Assembly (NCBI GenBank): GCA_019752835.1
Contig: JAIELR010000032.1
Coordinates: 1 to 5,334 of the forward strand
From: Gammaproteobacteria bacterium
GTDB lineage: Bacteria > Pseudomonadota > Gammaproteobacteria > UBA1113
Direction: 5' to 3'
Length of the DNA: 5,334 nt
The notes beneath the pieces are model-generated. The model was not told where the DNA came from and ran no database searches. It saw only the letters and a program-made list of their open reading frames with translations. Positions within the stretch are counted from its first letter, which is position 1. Every line of letters starts with the position of its first letter. This document shows positions 1 to 5,007 of this stretch, piece after piece. Position numbers and translations under genes: made by a program.

Positions 1-1
1 A

Positions 2-2347
2 AATGAACTGTCTTTAAAATTTCAGCAGCAAGATGATGTAGCACGTAAAACCACTATTGCAGGCTTGATTCGCGAATTAAAGCAGACGAAAAGAGCCATT
101 GATGAAAGAATCAAGGCGCTGGATACATTAGTTGAAAATGTAGAAAGAAAACAAGCCGATCTTGCGCAAAAATGGAAAGCGTATGAAGCTCAGCAAAAAA
201 CAGTATTACCGCACATTCAAAAACAACAAAAACAGCAAAAGACTGAGATTGATAAACAACTTGCTACCATCATTCAACAAAAAAATGTACTTGCCCTAAA
301 ATTAGATAGAAAACGCAATGCTATCCAGCAAGAAATCGCCAATTTGGAGGCAGCAAGGACAGAGGATGGTTATGAGCCTATCAAGATGTGTAACTGGCTG
401 ATTGCTTTTTATCAAGATCAATTAAATGTCTTAATGTGTAAAAAGCAAGAAAGATTAAAGGTATTAACCGAGCAAAAAAATGCGTTGTTTGTGCAATGGA
501 AAGCGCTTGAAAACGAGGCAAAGAATAATGACCAAAAAGACCAGCAGCTTATCACCCTGATTCCTAGTCTTGAAGAGACGATTCATGCCAGTATTCAAGC
601 ACTCACGAGGGCGAAAGACCGCTTGAAATTACAAAAAAAAGCAGCTGAGGAAAAAATAGCGACAATACGCGCATATGATGATGAGGCCGCGTTTAATTAT
701 CGGCCTATCAATCAAGCAATACACGCCCTGGATCAAGACATTGCCGTTTTGATGACTAAAAGACAATACGTTAATAATCGTCATATCAGCTGCCCACAGG
801 CTAAAACAGCGAAAAAATCCTTAATAAAAACACTGCTTGCTTCTGATGACCATCTTGAGGCGCTACCGTTACCGACACTACAAAGTGCTGAGGGTGCGTT
901 TAATCAGTATCAACAGCAAATCAACGAACTTAACCATAATGTTCATGAAGCCCATGCTACCAAGCAAACGGCGATGGAAAAATTACAACGCGAACTTGAC
1001 GACTTTATACAGACAACGATATTAATGTCTCATAATGAGTTGCCAACAGATAACCTTGGCGACTTAGAACAGTCATCAAAAGCAGAGGCGGCAATTAATT
1101 TTTTTGAGGGAATAGCACAAGTTATTAATCATGATAAAGATATTCAATTAACGAATATTGATGCGATTTTAAATGAAGCTCAGAAAAATCTTGATTTTTG
1201 TGAGCTAAAAGCTCTTCCTAAAAAGCGCGCACAATTGTGTACTCACATCGATGATATTCTCAAGGCACACACTCATGAACCTACAGATATATACAAACTG
1301 CAAATACACGATGCTTTTTACCTATACAAAAACCGCATTATAGGAACCCGGCGAGAAATCCTCGATACATCTGATTTTTTACTTAACGGTGATGAGAAGA
1401 AAGGTTATTTAAACAATCTTCGTGAAATTCACGCAAGTTTTCAAGGCTCTTTAGAAACAGAACTCGATAAACTGGAGAGTGAAGAAAAAGTGGCCCATAA
1501 GGAACCTGTTGCGCCCATCAGCGAGCAAATAATTCGCAAAGTGTTTGGGCAAGACGGTGATGAAAAAGAAAAAGAAGACTCGTTAAAAACAAGCCTCAGC
1601 AAGCTTGAGAGTGACGAAAAAAAGGTACATGAACAGTTTGTTTTAGGCTTAAATGCTCAGAAAGATAAACTCAGTGCAAAAATCACTAAAAAAATCCGTG
1701 TAACACCTTCTTGTCCCCACCCGGCGAAGGGGTGGGCTGGTGAGACGCGTTTTTTAATCGCTTCGACCACCATAAAGCCGATGGTCAAGCCCACTGAAGA
1801 GCAGACTATAGAGCTGACCAGGGAGCTGACGGTGGAAGAAACCGCTAACATTGAGCGCAATATCGAAAAACTTACCAATGAGTATCTCGCGCAAAAAAAA
1901 GATATTGCCAATCAACGAACCGCATTATACACGGCAGCTAACAACACACTTGATCGCGCAATAACAGGTATTAACACTGTATCTAATGACGCTAAAGTCA
2001 AAATAGCGCAAAATCAACGCGCTCTTGCTCATGTGCGACGAGGCATTTTTTACACCGCAGCCGCCATATCCATCGCATCACCGGTTTGCGTTGGCATCTT
2101 CGAAGGCCTTGTTGCTGGGTTCGTCGCGGGCATGGCTACAGGTGTTGTTGGTTTACCTTTTTGGCTTATTGCGGGGGCTATTGGCGGCGGAGCTGTTGGT
2201 GTGAGCGTAAGTGTTGGCAGTGCTTTTTTTGCCCACAAAGCCAAGCAAGTCGCGCTAAATAATCTTCCCCGACAACGAAACGAGATGGAAAAAGCGCTAG
2301 AGAGCGATGTTAAGAACAGTGAGTTTAATATTACTTGCAGAAATTAA
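2..2347 (+). CDS. Large coiled-coil protein with C-terminal membrane hairpin (5' end outside window)
   Basis: I do not recognise a named family. The frame is open to the left edge of the window (781 residues visible), so the TTG at 65 is very unlikely to be the true start. Most of the protein (visible residues 1 to about 670) is rich in Glu, Lys, Gln, Leu and Ala with heptad-like spacing and almost no Pro or Gly, which indicates long coiled coils. Residues about 682-743 (nt 2045-2230) form a Gly/Ala/Val-rich hydrophobic stretch long enough for two membrane passes, with positive residues just before (HVRRG) and after (HKAKQ). A short charged C-terminal tail follows. A GC-rich palindromic insert lies in frame near 1700-1745, and an imperfect 21-residue duplication lies at 1448-1510 and 1580-1642. 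In Legionella-like bacteria such architectures occur among type IV secretion effectors, but that role is inference. It could equally be a bacterial membrane-tethered scaffold. The coding call is secure and the function is unknown. Confidence 0.9.
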   Translation, partial: NELSLKFQQQDDVARKTTIAGLIRELKQTKRAIDERIKALDTLVENVERKQADLAQKWKAYEAQQKTVLPHIQKQQKQQKTEIDKQLATIIQQKNVLALKLDRKRNAIQQEIANLEAARTEDGYEPIKMCNWLIAFYQDQLNVLMCKKQERLKVLTEQKNALFVQWKALENEAKNNDQKDQQLITLIPSLEETIHASIQALTRAKDRLKLQKKAAEEKIATIRAYDDEAAFNYRPINQAIHALDQDIAVLMTKRQYVNNRHISCPQAKTAKKSLIKTLLASDDHLEALPLPTLQSAEGAFNQYQQQINELNHNVHEAHATKQTAMEKLQRELDDFIQTTILMSHNELPTDNLGDLEQSSKAEAAINFFEGIAQVINHDKDIQLTNIDAILNEAQKNLDFCELKALPKKRAQLCTHIDDILKAHTHEPTDIYKLQIHDAFYLYKNRIIGTRREILDTSDFLLNGDEKKGYLNNLREIHASFQGSLETELDKLESEEKVAHKEPVAPISEQIIRKVFGQDGDEKEKEDSLKTSLSKLESDEKKVHEQFVLGLNAQKDKLSAKITKKIRVTPSCPHPAKGWAGETRFLIASTTIKPMVKPTEEQTIELTRELTVEETANIERNIEKLTNEYLAQKKDIANQRTALYTAANNTLDRAITGINTVSNDAKVKIAQNQRALAHVRRGIFYTAAAISIASPVCVGIFEGLVAGFVAGMATGVVGLPFWLIAGAIGGGAVGVSVSVGSAFFAHKAKQVALNNLPRQRNEMEKALESDVKNSEFNITCRN
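1448..1642 (+). repeat. Imperfect 63-bp internal duplication in the coiled-coil gene
   Basis: Two 63-bp segments, 1448-1510 and 1580-1642, encode 21-residue units that both begin Ser-Leu-x-Thr and share the core KLES(E/D)EK and a later His and Val. By my count 12 of 21 residues are identical. They sit 132 nt (44 codons) apart in the same frame, with a charged Lys/Glu/Asp linker between. This suggests an old tandem duplication of coiled-coil sequence. Convergence on low-complexity coiled-coil composition is the alternative. Confidence 0.5.
1704..1742 (+). repeat. GC-rich REP-like palindrome inserted in frame in a coding region
   Basis: A stem of 7 perfect pairs, CCCACCC (1716-1722) with GGGTGGG (1730-1736), encloses a 7-nt loop. 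An outer CACC (1704-1707) pairs with GGTG (1739-1742) across unequal internal bulges. The composition is sharply GC-rich against AT-rich coiled-coil flanks. The translation here (TPSCPHPAKGWAGET) is Pro/Gly/Trp/Cys-rich and would break the coiled coil. This looks like a dispersed REP-type or Rickettsia-palindromic-element-like insert that preserved the frame. The outer limits of the insert (perhaps to about 1770) cannot be set without homologues. Confidence 0.55.
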
Positions 2348-2402
2348 GGAAGGTTGATGAAATAACATTTTTTACATGCAAAACGCAATAACATTAAATA
2401 GA

Positions 2403-2430
2403 TTGCTTATTAAAGGTATTATATTATGAT
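2403..2430 (+). promoter_or_regulatory. Putative sigma-70 promoter of the Panacea gene
   Basis: A TTGCTT -35-like hexamer (2403-2408) and a TATGAT -10-like hexamer (2425-2430) are separated by 16 nt. Transcription would start about 35 nt before the ATG at 2473. The spacing and the match to consensus are moderate, and the surrounding AT-richness lowers specificity. Confidence 0.45.
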
Positions 2431-2437
2431 AATAAGC
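2405..2437. promoter_or_regulatory. 8-bp inverted repeat overlapping the promoter, candidate operator
   Basis: GCTTATTA (2405-2412) and TAATAAGC (2430-2437) are perfect inverted copies with a 17-nt spacer, so the arm centres lie about 25 bp apart. The left arm overlaps the -35-like box and the right arm touches the -10-like box. A bound dimer would therefore block RNA polymerase. No U-run follows, so a terminator is unlikely. The regulator is unknown. Confidence 0.35.
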
Positions 2438-2472
2438 TTGAAATAGAGGTTTAAATTGAGGAAAATATAAGA

Positions 2473-3018
2473 ATGGAAAAACATAGAAATCCCTATCATC
2501 CCGTGGCAGTGGCAAATTATTTTGTTTGCTTGGGGAAACAAGAAAAAGTCTCTATTTCTGTTTTAAAATTGGTTAAACTTGTCCACATGGCGCATGGTTG
2601 GCACTTAGCGCTTTGCGATGAACCGCTATTGGATGAAGCGGTAGAGGCGTGGACGTTTGGCCCTATGATACCGTCGGTTTATCATACATTTAAAAAATGG
2701 GAGAATAAACCGATTAAAGGCGTGGAAAAAATCTTGAATGAAGAAAATCCAAGCGAGTGGGTATTACCGAGCATCCATGAGCAAGATGAGCAATTACTTA
2801 CTTTATTGAATCATGTATGGTCAATTTATAAGAAATTCACCACACATGAATTATCCTTATTGGCCCACCGCGAGGGCAGTGCGTGGCAAGAAGCCCAAAA
2901 GGTGTATAAGGGCAGAGCCCTTCGTAATCGACATATTCCAGACAGCATCATTCAAGAAGAATTTAAGCAATTAAACCTATTGAGCCAACAATTGGCGTTA
3001 AAAACCGCCGATAGGTAG
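2473..3018 (+). CDS. SocA/Panacea-domain protein (antitoxin-like), apparently orphan
   Basis: The 181-residue product matches the SocA/Panacea (DUF4065) fold from end to end. Residues 10-20 form the VAVANYF helix. Residues 31-46 carry LKLVKLVHMAHGWHLA. Residues 59-74 carry the hallmark AWTFGPMIPSVYHTFK. Residues 124-141 carry the C-terminal THELSLLAHREGSAWQEA signature. The ATG at 2473 is the first start after an in-frame stop at 2452, and GAGGAA lies about 11 nt upstream. Proteins of this family serve as ClpXP adaptor antitoxin (SocA), as the promiscuous antitoxin PanA paired with many unrelated toxins, or as phage-associated GepA-like proteins. No short toxin-like gene is adjacent: the upstream gene ends 125 nt before, and the next begins 184 nt after behind its own promoter. 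It is therefore a solitary Panacea protein, or its partner is the unusual membrane protein downstream. Family assignment is strong and the antitoxin role is inferred. Confidence 0.92.
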   Translation: MEKHRNPYHPVAVANYFVCLGKQEKVSISVLKLVKLVHMAHGWHLALCDEPLLDEAVEAWTFGPMIPSVYHTFKKWENKPIKGVEKILNEENPSEWVLPSIHEQDEQLLTLLNHVWSIYKKFTTHELSLLAHREGSAWQEAQKVYKGRALRNRHIPDSIIQEEFKQLNLLSQQLALKTADR

Positions 3019-3053
3019 GGCATTACCTTTTAAAAACGAGCCCACTCTCTATC

Positions 3054-3085
3054 GCGCCTTTCATTGGTTATTAATTTAAAGGCGT
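3054..3085 (+). terminator. Possible weak terminator hairpin after the Panacea gene
   Basis: CGCCTTT (3055-3061) and AAAGGCG (3078-3084) form a perfect 7-bp stem, extended by one G-U pair, around a 16-nt AT-rich loop. It lies 36 nt past the stop codon. Only a poor, interrupted T tract follows, so intrinsic termination would be weak. It could also be a plain dyad. Confidence 0.3.
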
Positions 3086-3145
3086 CATAATTTATATGTT
3101 TTATATAAGCGAGTATATAATCGATAATAATGTATTAATGTTTGG

Positions 3146-3175
3146 TTGACTTGTCTTGTTGCATACCTATATAAT
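3146..3175 (+). promoter_or_regulatory. Sigma-70-like promoter of the membrane-protein gene
   Basis: TTGACT (3146-3151), one base from the -35 consensus, is followed after 18 nt by a perfect TATAAT (3170-3175). TATATA at 3168 is a 16-nt alternative. Transcription would begin near 3182, leaving a leader of only about 20 nt before the ATG at 3203. This is the best promoter in the window and indicates that the downstream gene is not dependent on the Panacea gene for transcription. Confidence 0.65.
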
Positions 3176-3202
3176 AATTCGTTAAAATTTTAATATGAGC
3201 AA

Positions 3203-3997
3203 ATGGGTCGTCCATTTAAAGGAATAACTGAACAACAGAGGGAGCTATGCCATACGTTAAAACAGTATTTAAAAGGTTCTTTAATTGTGATCAAGAAAAA
3301 AAATAGACCAGTTACTTTATCCTGCCTACCGATAACAACTCCTCTCGTGAAAGAAATAGACATTTTTTACTTATGGCCTGATTCTGTAGCGCGGACGCTC
3401 GAAGCAGCATTAAATCAACCGTTACATAATGATAAGCTACTAGCAGCAAGGAAAGAAGAGCAGGCTGTTCAAAGTGCTCCACGGCAGACATGGATAAAGA
3501 GCGCATTCTCTTTTGTGGGTAAAAGCCTTTTATTTCTGTTAACTGGCATCACTGGTTCTATTGCAACCGCCTATGTCAATCCAACGCTTCAACTCAGCCA
3601 ACAAATTAATCAAAATTTTAGCCAAGTCAAGGCTAATGTGCGAGCTATCTCAATCACTGCCCAGCAATATGATATGGCCTGTTCATCACCTGTCGACGAA
3701 GAGCAGGCAATGAAACTTAAAGCAACGCTTATTACGCAGGGAGAAAAAATACTTGATTCTCACTCAAACTTAGGGCATTTGGTTTCCCCCAAAACGTATT
3801 GTGCTATTCATCAAATTACAGCCTCGGTCAATACTCTATTTCAAGCGCGTGCGGTTTGTAGTCCGATGCAACCCATTTCTGATGCACAAGTCAATCAAAT
3901 TATTCAAATGGTCAATAATGACCAAGGTAAATTTCGTCCTATTTTTGAATATGAAGAGGACAGAAGGGATAAACTCTATCAATCAATGGATTGTTGA
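3203..3997 (+). CDS. Unrecognised 264-residue single-pass membrane protein
   Basis: I do not recognise this family. Residues 1-95 are soluble and carry a basic patch (IKKKNRP, about 30-36) and the aromatic segment DIFYLWPD (53-60). Residues about 101-124 form one hydrophobic segment (LLFLLTGITGSIATA is its core), preceded by Lys/Arg and followed by a charge-free stretch, so an N-in, C-out topology is likely. The C-terminal 140 residues hold four of the six cysteines (160, 200, 219, 264), compatible with disulfides outside the cytoplasm. The acidic tail EYEED sits 12-16 residues from the C-terminus, resembling the E-block of Dot/Icm effectors. An in-frame stop at 3191 fixes ATG 3203 as the most upstream start, although its ribosome-binding site is poor. 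It has its own strong promoter and lies 184 nt after the Panacea gene. Effector or membrane-active toxin are both speculative, but the coding call is good. Confidence 0.8.
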   Translation: MGRPFKGITEQQRELCHTLKQYLKGSLIVIKKKNRPVTLSCLPITTPLVKEIDIFYLWPDSVARTLEAALNQPLHNDKLLAARKEEQAVQSAPRQTWIKSAFSFVGKSLLFLLTGITGSIATAYVNPTLQLSQQINQNFSQVKANVRAISITAQQYDMACSSPVDEEQAMKLKATLITQGEKILDSHSNLGHLVSPKTYCAIHQITASVNTLFQARAVCSPMQPISDAQVNQIIQMVNNDQGKFRPIFEYEEDRRDKLYQSMDC

Positions 3998-4030
3998 AAA
4001 AATAAAAAATAACCCCTTTTAGCGGAAAAG

Positions 4031-4075
4031 CAGGGAAATAATAAGAAACGTTCAATTTTGTTTATTACTTCCCTG
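4031..4075. terminator. Long dyad between convergent genes, probable terminator
   Basis: CAGGGAAATAATAA (4031-4044) and TTATTACTTCCCTG (4062-4075) pair over 14 positions with a single A-C mismatch around a 17-nt loop. The dyad lies 33 nt after the plus-strand membrane-protein stop and 16 nt after the minus-strand small ORF. On the minus strand the stem is followed by CTTTTCC, then a second small stem, then a T-rich tract down to about 3998, which favours termination in that direction. On the plus strand no U-run follows. Confidence 0.5.
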
Positions 4076-4091
4076 TATGCTGAGTACTAAA

Positions 4092-4163
4092 TTAATAGCA
4101 CATAGCGACTTTAGCTTGCTTTTTTTTCTTCAGCGAGCTAATGAGGTTTTTAACGATTTTCAT
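4092..4163 (-). CDS. Candidate 23-residue basic small protein (or structured RNA)
   Basis: An ATG at 4163 is preceded by a perfect AGGAG (4170-4174) with 6-nt spacing, and by an in-frame TAA just upstream (4169-4167), so the start is unambiguous. The product begins MKIVKNLISSLKKKK and ends in AMCY. It is strongly basic and could form a short amphipathic helix. The start codon lies in the loop of a perfect 6-bp hairpin (TAACGA 4151-4156 with TCGTTA 4164-4169, plus-strand reading). A second 9-bp hairpin lies inside the ORF at 4111-4141, and the dyad at 4031-4075 follows the stop. It lies 62 nt after the GRDP-like gene on the same strand and may be its downstream cistron. I recognise no homologue. 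The ribosome-binding site supports translation, but the run of hairpins would also suit a small RNA. Confidence 0.4.
   Translation of the reverse strand: MKIVKNLISSLKKKKQAKVAMCY
4111..4141. repeat. 9-bp inverted repeat inside the small ORF
   Basis: TTAGCTTGC (4111-4119) and GCGAGCTAA (4133-4141) pair over 9 positions, one of them G-U as read on the plus strand, around a T-rich 13-nt loop. On the plus strand TTTTT follows five bases later, so it could help terminate plus-strand transcripts. On the minus strand it is an internal hairpin of the small ORF or RNA. Confidence 0.35.
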
Positions 4164-4169
4164 TCGTTA

Positions 4170-4174
4170 CTCCT
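4170..4174 (-). promoter_or_regulatory. Strong Shine-Dalgarno of the small ORF
   Basis: AGGAG, reading AAGGAG with its neighbour, lies 6 nt before the ATG at 4163 on the minus strand. A second AAGGAG lies exactly 24 nt further upstream (4194-4199), directly abutting an ATG that opens only 8 codons. The SD base-adjoins the stem that presents the start codon in its loop. Confidence 0.5.
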
Positions 4175-4225
4175 TGGTTGCGTTGATCCCCATCTCCTTA
4201 TAAAAAGAGACACCCATTACCCGAA

Positions 4226-4681
4226 TTATTTTAAGTTGAATAAAGAGCGTATTTTCTGCCGATAACCGCGCTTGGAAATGGCTTCGATATAACCCCCAAA
4301 CTCTTGGTAATACAGGGCTTGGGTTTGTTCAAATAACTGCGTTAATTCATTTAATGAGCGCGCTTCCTTGCCAAGATGCGGGTGATGGTGCAAAAAACAT
4401 CCGTAAATTTTTGTGCAAAAGGAGCTGTATTCTTCTGTATGGAGTATATGGGCGTGCCATACTTCATCTATTTCGTGGGAAGGAGGCAATATGTAATGAT
4501 CGCCGTATTTTTTCTTCAAAATGAGAAAATTACGGTATTGCATAATGGCTGTTTGAGCGGCTTTTGTATGCCAGTTTTCAACATTTACCAATCGATCTAA
4601 CACGGTAGATAAATCAAGAGAGTAAACTTGTTGGATAAAAGCATCTAAATTAATTGAAGATTGGACGATCCCTTGATTCAT
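4226..4681 (-). CDS. GRDP-like (DUF1399-type) conserved protein
   Basis: The 151-residue product carries the core motif of the glycine-rich-domain-protein-like family: PPSHEIDEVWHAHILHTEEY at residues 66-85, FC at 88-89, and a His cluster FLHHHPH at 96-102. The spaced D, W, H and C residues resemble a metal-binding or catalytic site, but the family's biochemical role is not established as far as I know. The first 60 residues are helical (DAFIQQVYSLDLSTVLDRLV), and the C-terminal helix FEQTQALYYQEFGGYI follows the motif. I chose the ATG at 4681 because AGGA (4688-4691) lies 6 nt upstream. A GTG at 4726 would add 15 Lys-rich residues but has GGAA only 2 nt away. No Gly-rich tail is present, so this is the short bacterial stand-alone form. 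It follows the Rpn gene on the same strand with a 158-nt gap, so it is probably transcribed separately. Confidence 0.85.
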   Translation of the reverse strand: MNQGIVQSSINLDAFIQQVYSLDLSTVLDRLVNVENWHTKAAQTAIMQYRNFLILKKKYGDHYILPPSHEIDEVWHAHILHTEEYSSFCTKIYGCFLHHHPHLGKEARSLNELTQLFEQTQALYYQEFGGYIEAISKRGYRQKIRSLFNLK

Positions 4682-4839
4682 TGTGCATCCTGCATACCAT
4701 AATGGGGTATTTCGCTTTTTTTTCACCGTTCCGATGAAATATATTATTACCCTATTTAAGTGTTGGCTTTTTTGTTTTGTAACAACAAGTTAGATATTTT
4801 CGCGTTCAAGCGTTCATTACTAATTAATTCTTAAATCAA
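4682..4839 (-). other. Spacer between the Rpn and GRDP-like genes
   Basis: This AT-rich 158-nt spacer probably holds the promoter of the GRDP-like gene. TAATAT/TATATT -10-like strings lie near 4739-4746, but no convincing -35 hexamer is at the right distance. It also contains a direct repeat of GCGTTC (4802-4807 and 4810-4815) and a weak AT-rich imperfect palindrome at 4820-4843 overlapping the Rpn stop codon. No terminator-quality hairpin is visible. Confidence 0.4.
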
Positions 4840-5007
4840 TTAGTGCACTATGCGCTCGCGAAAGAATTTTAACATTTCAATATTAATATTGGTTGATTTT
4901 GAGACTTCTTCTAAAGGCAGGCCTTTTTCTAAAAGCTCAATCGCTTCGCGGGTGTTATCTAAGGTCTCAGCTTTAGCCTCAGCTTTAGTCACGTCACGTA
5001 AATTCAT
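4840..5007 (-). CDS. Intragenic RpnS-like C-terminal protein (55 residues)
   Basis: Inside the rpn frame an ATG at 5007 (MNLRDVTK) is preceded by AGGAG at 5014-5018 with exactly 6 nt of spacing. This is one of the best ribosome-binding sites in the window although it lies in the middle of a gene. Initiation there would yield 55 residues: the Ala/Glu/Lys linker, then the helical tail (AIELLEKGLPLEEVSKSTNI). In E. coli, Rpn genes are reported to encode such small C-terminal proteins from internal starts, and these bind and inhibit the toxic full-length nuclease. The length, frame and position here fit that scheme. A TATATT -10-like hexamer at 5041-5046 (minus strand) could give a separate transcript, but I see no good -35. 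The inhibitory function is inferred from the family. Confidence 0.6.
   Translation of the reverse strand: MNLRDVTKAEAKAETLDNTREAIELLEKGLPLEEVSKSTNINIEMLKFFRERIVH

Noticed and set aside
65..67. TTG as start of the coiled-coil gene
   Set aside because: The same frame is open back to base 2 with similar Gln/Lys/Leu-rich coding, and no ribosome-binding site precedes the TTG. The real start lies outside the window.
1657..1911. 84-codon minus-strand frame inside the coiled-coil gene
   Set aside because: It is antisense to a clear gene, its composition follows from the complementary strand, and it has no family signature.
2050..2244. 64-codon minus-strand Pro/Ala/Thr-rich frame
   Set aside because: It is an antisense shadow of the Gly/Val-rich membrane hairpin codons.
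3092..3108. AT-only inverted repeat TTATAT-N5-ATATAA upstream of the membrane-protein promoter
   Set aside because: Short AT-only palindromes are expected by chance in DNA this AT-rich, and its distance from the -35 box gives no clear role.
4167..4193. 8-codon minus-strand ORF upstream of the small ORF, possible leader peptide
   Set aside because: Its AAGGAG directly abuts the ATG with no spacing, so initiation there is unlikely. The conserved part may only be the duplicated AAGGAG.
4077..4265. 62-codon plus-strand frame in the convergent spacer
   Set aside because: It has no ribosome-binding site and overlaps the end of the minus-strand GRDP-like gene. The minus-strand small ORF has far better initiation signals.
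4376..4600. 74-codon plus-strand frame opposite the GRDP-like gene
   Set aside because: It is antisense to a gene with recognisable motifs, and its aromatic-rich translation has no coherent signature.
4820..4843. AT-rich imperfect palindrome at the rpn stop codon as a terminator
   Set aside because: The stem is AT-dominated with internal mismatches, and no U-run follows on the minus strand.
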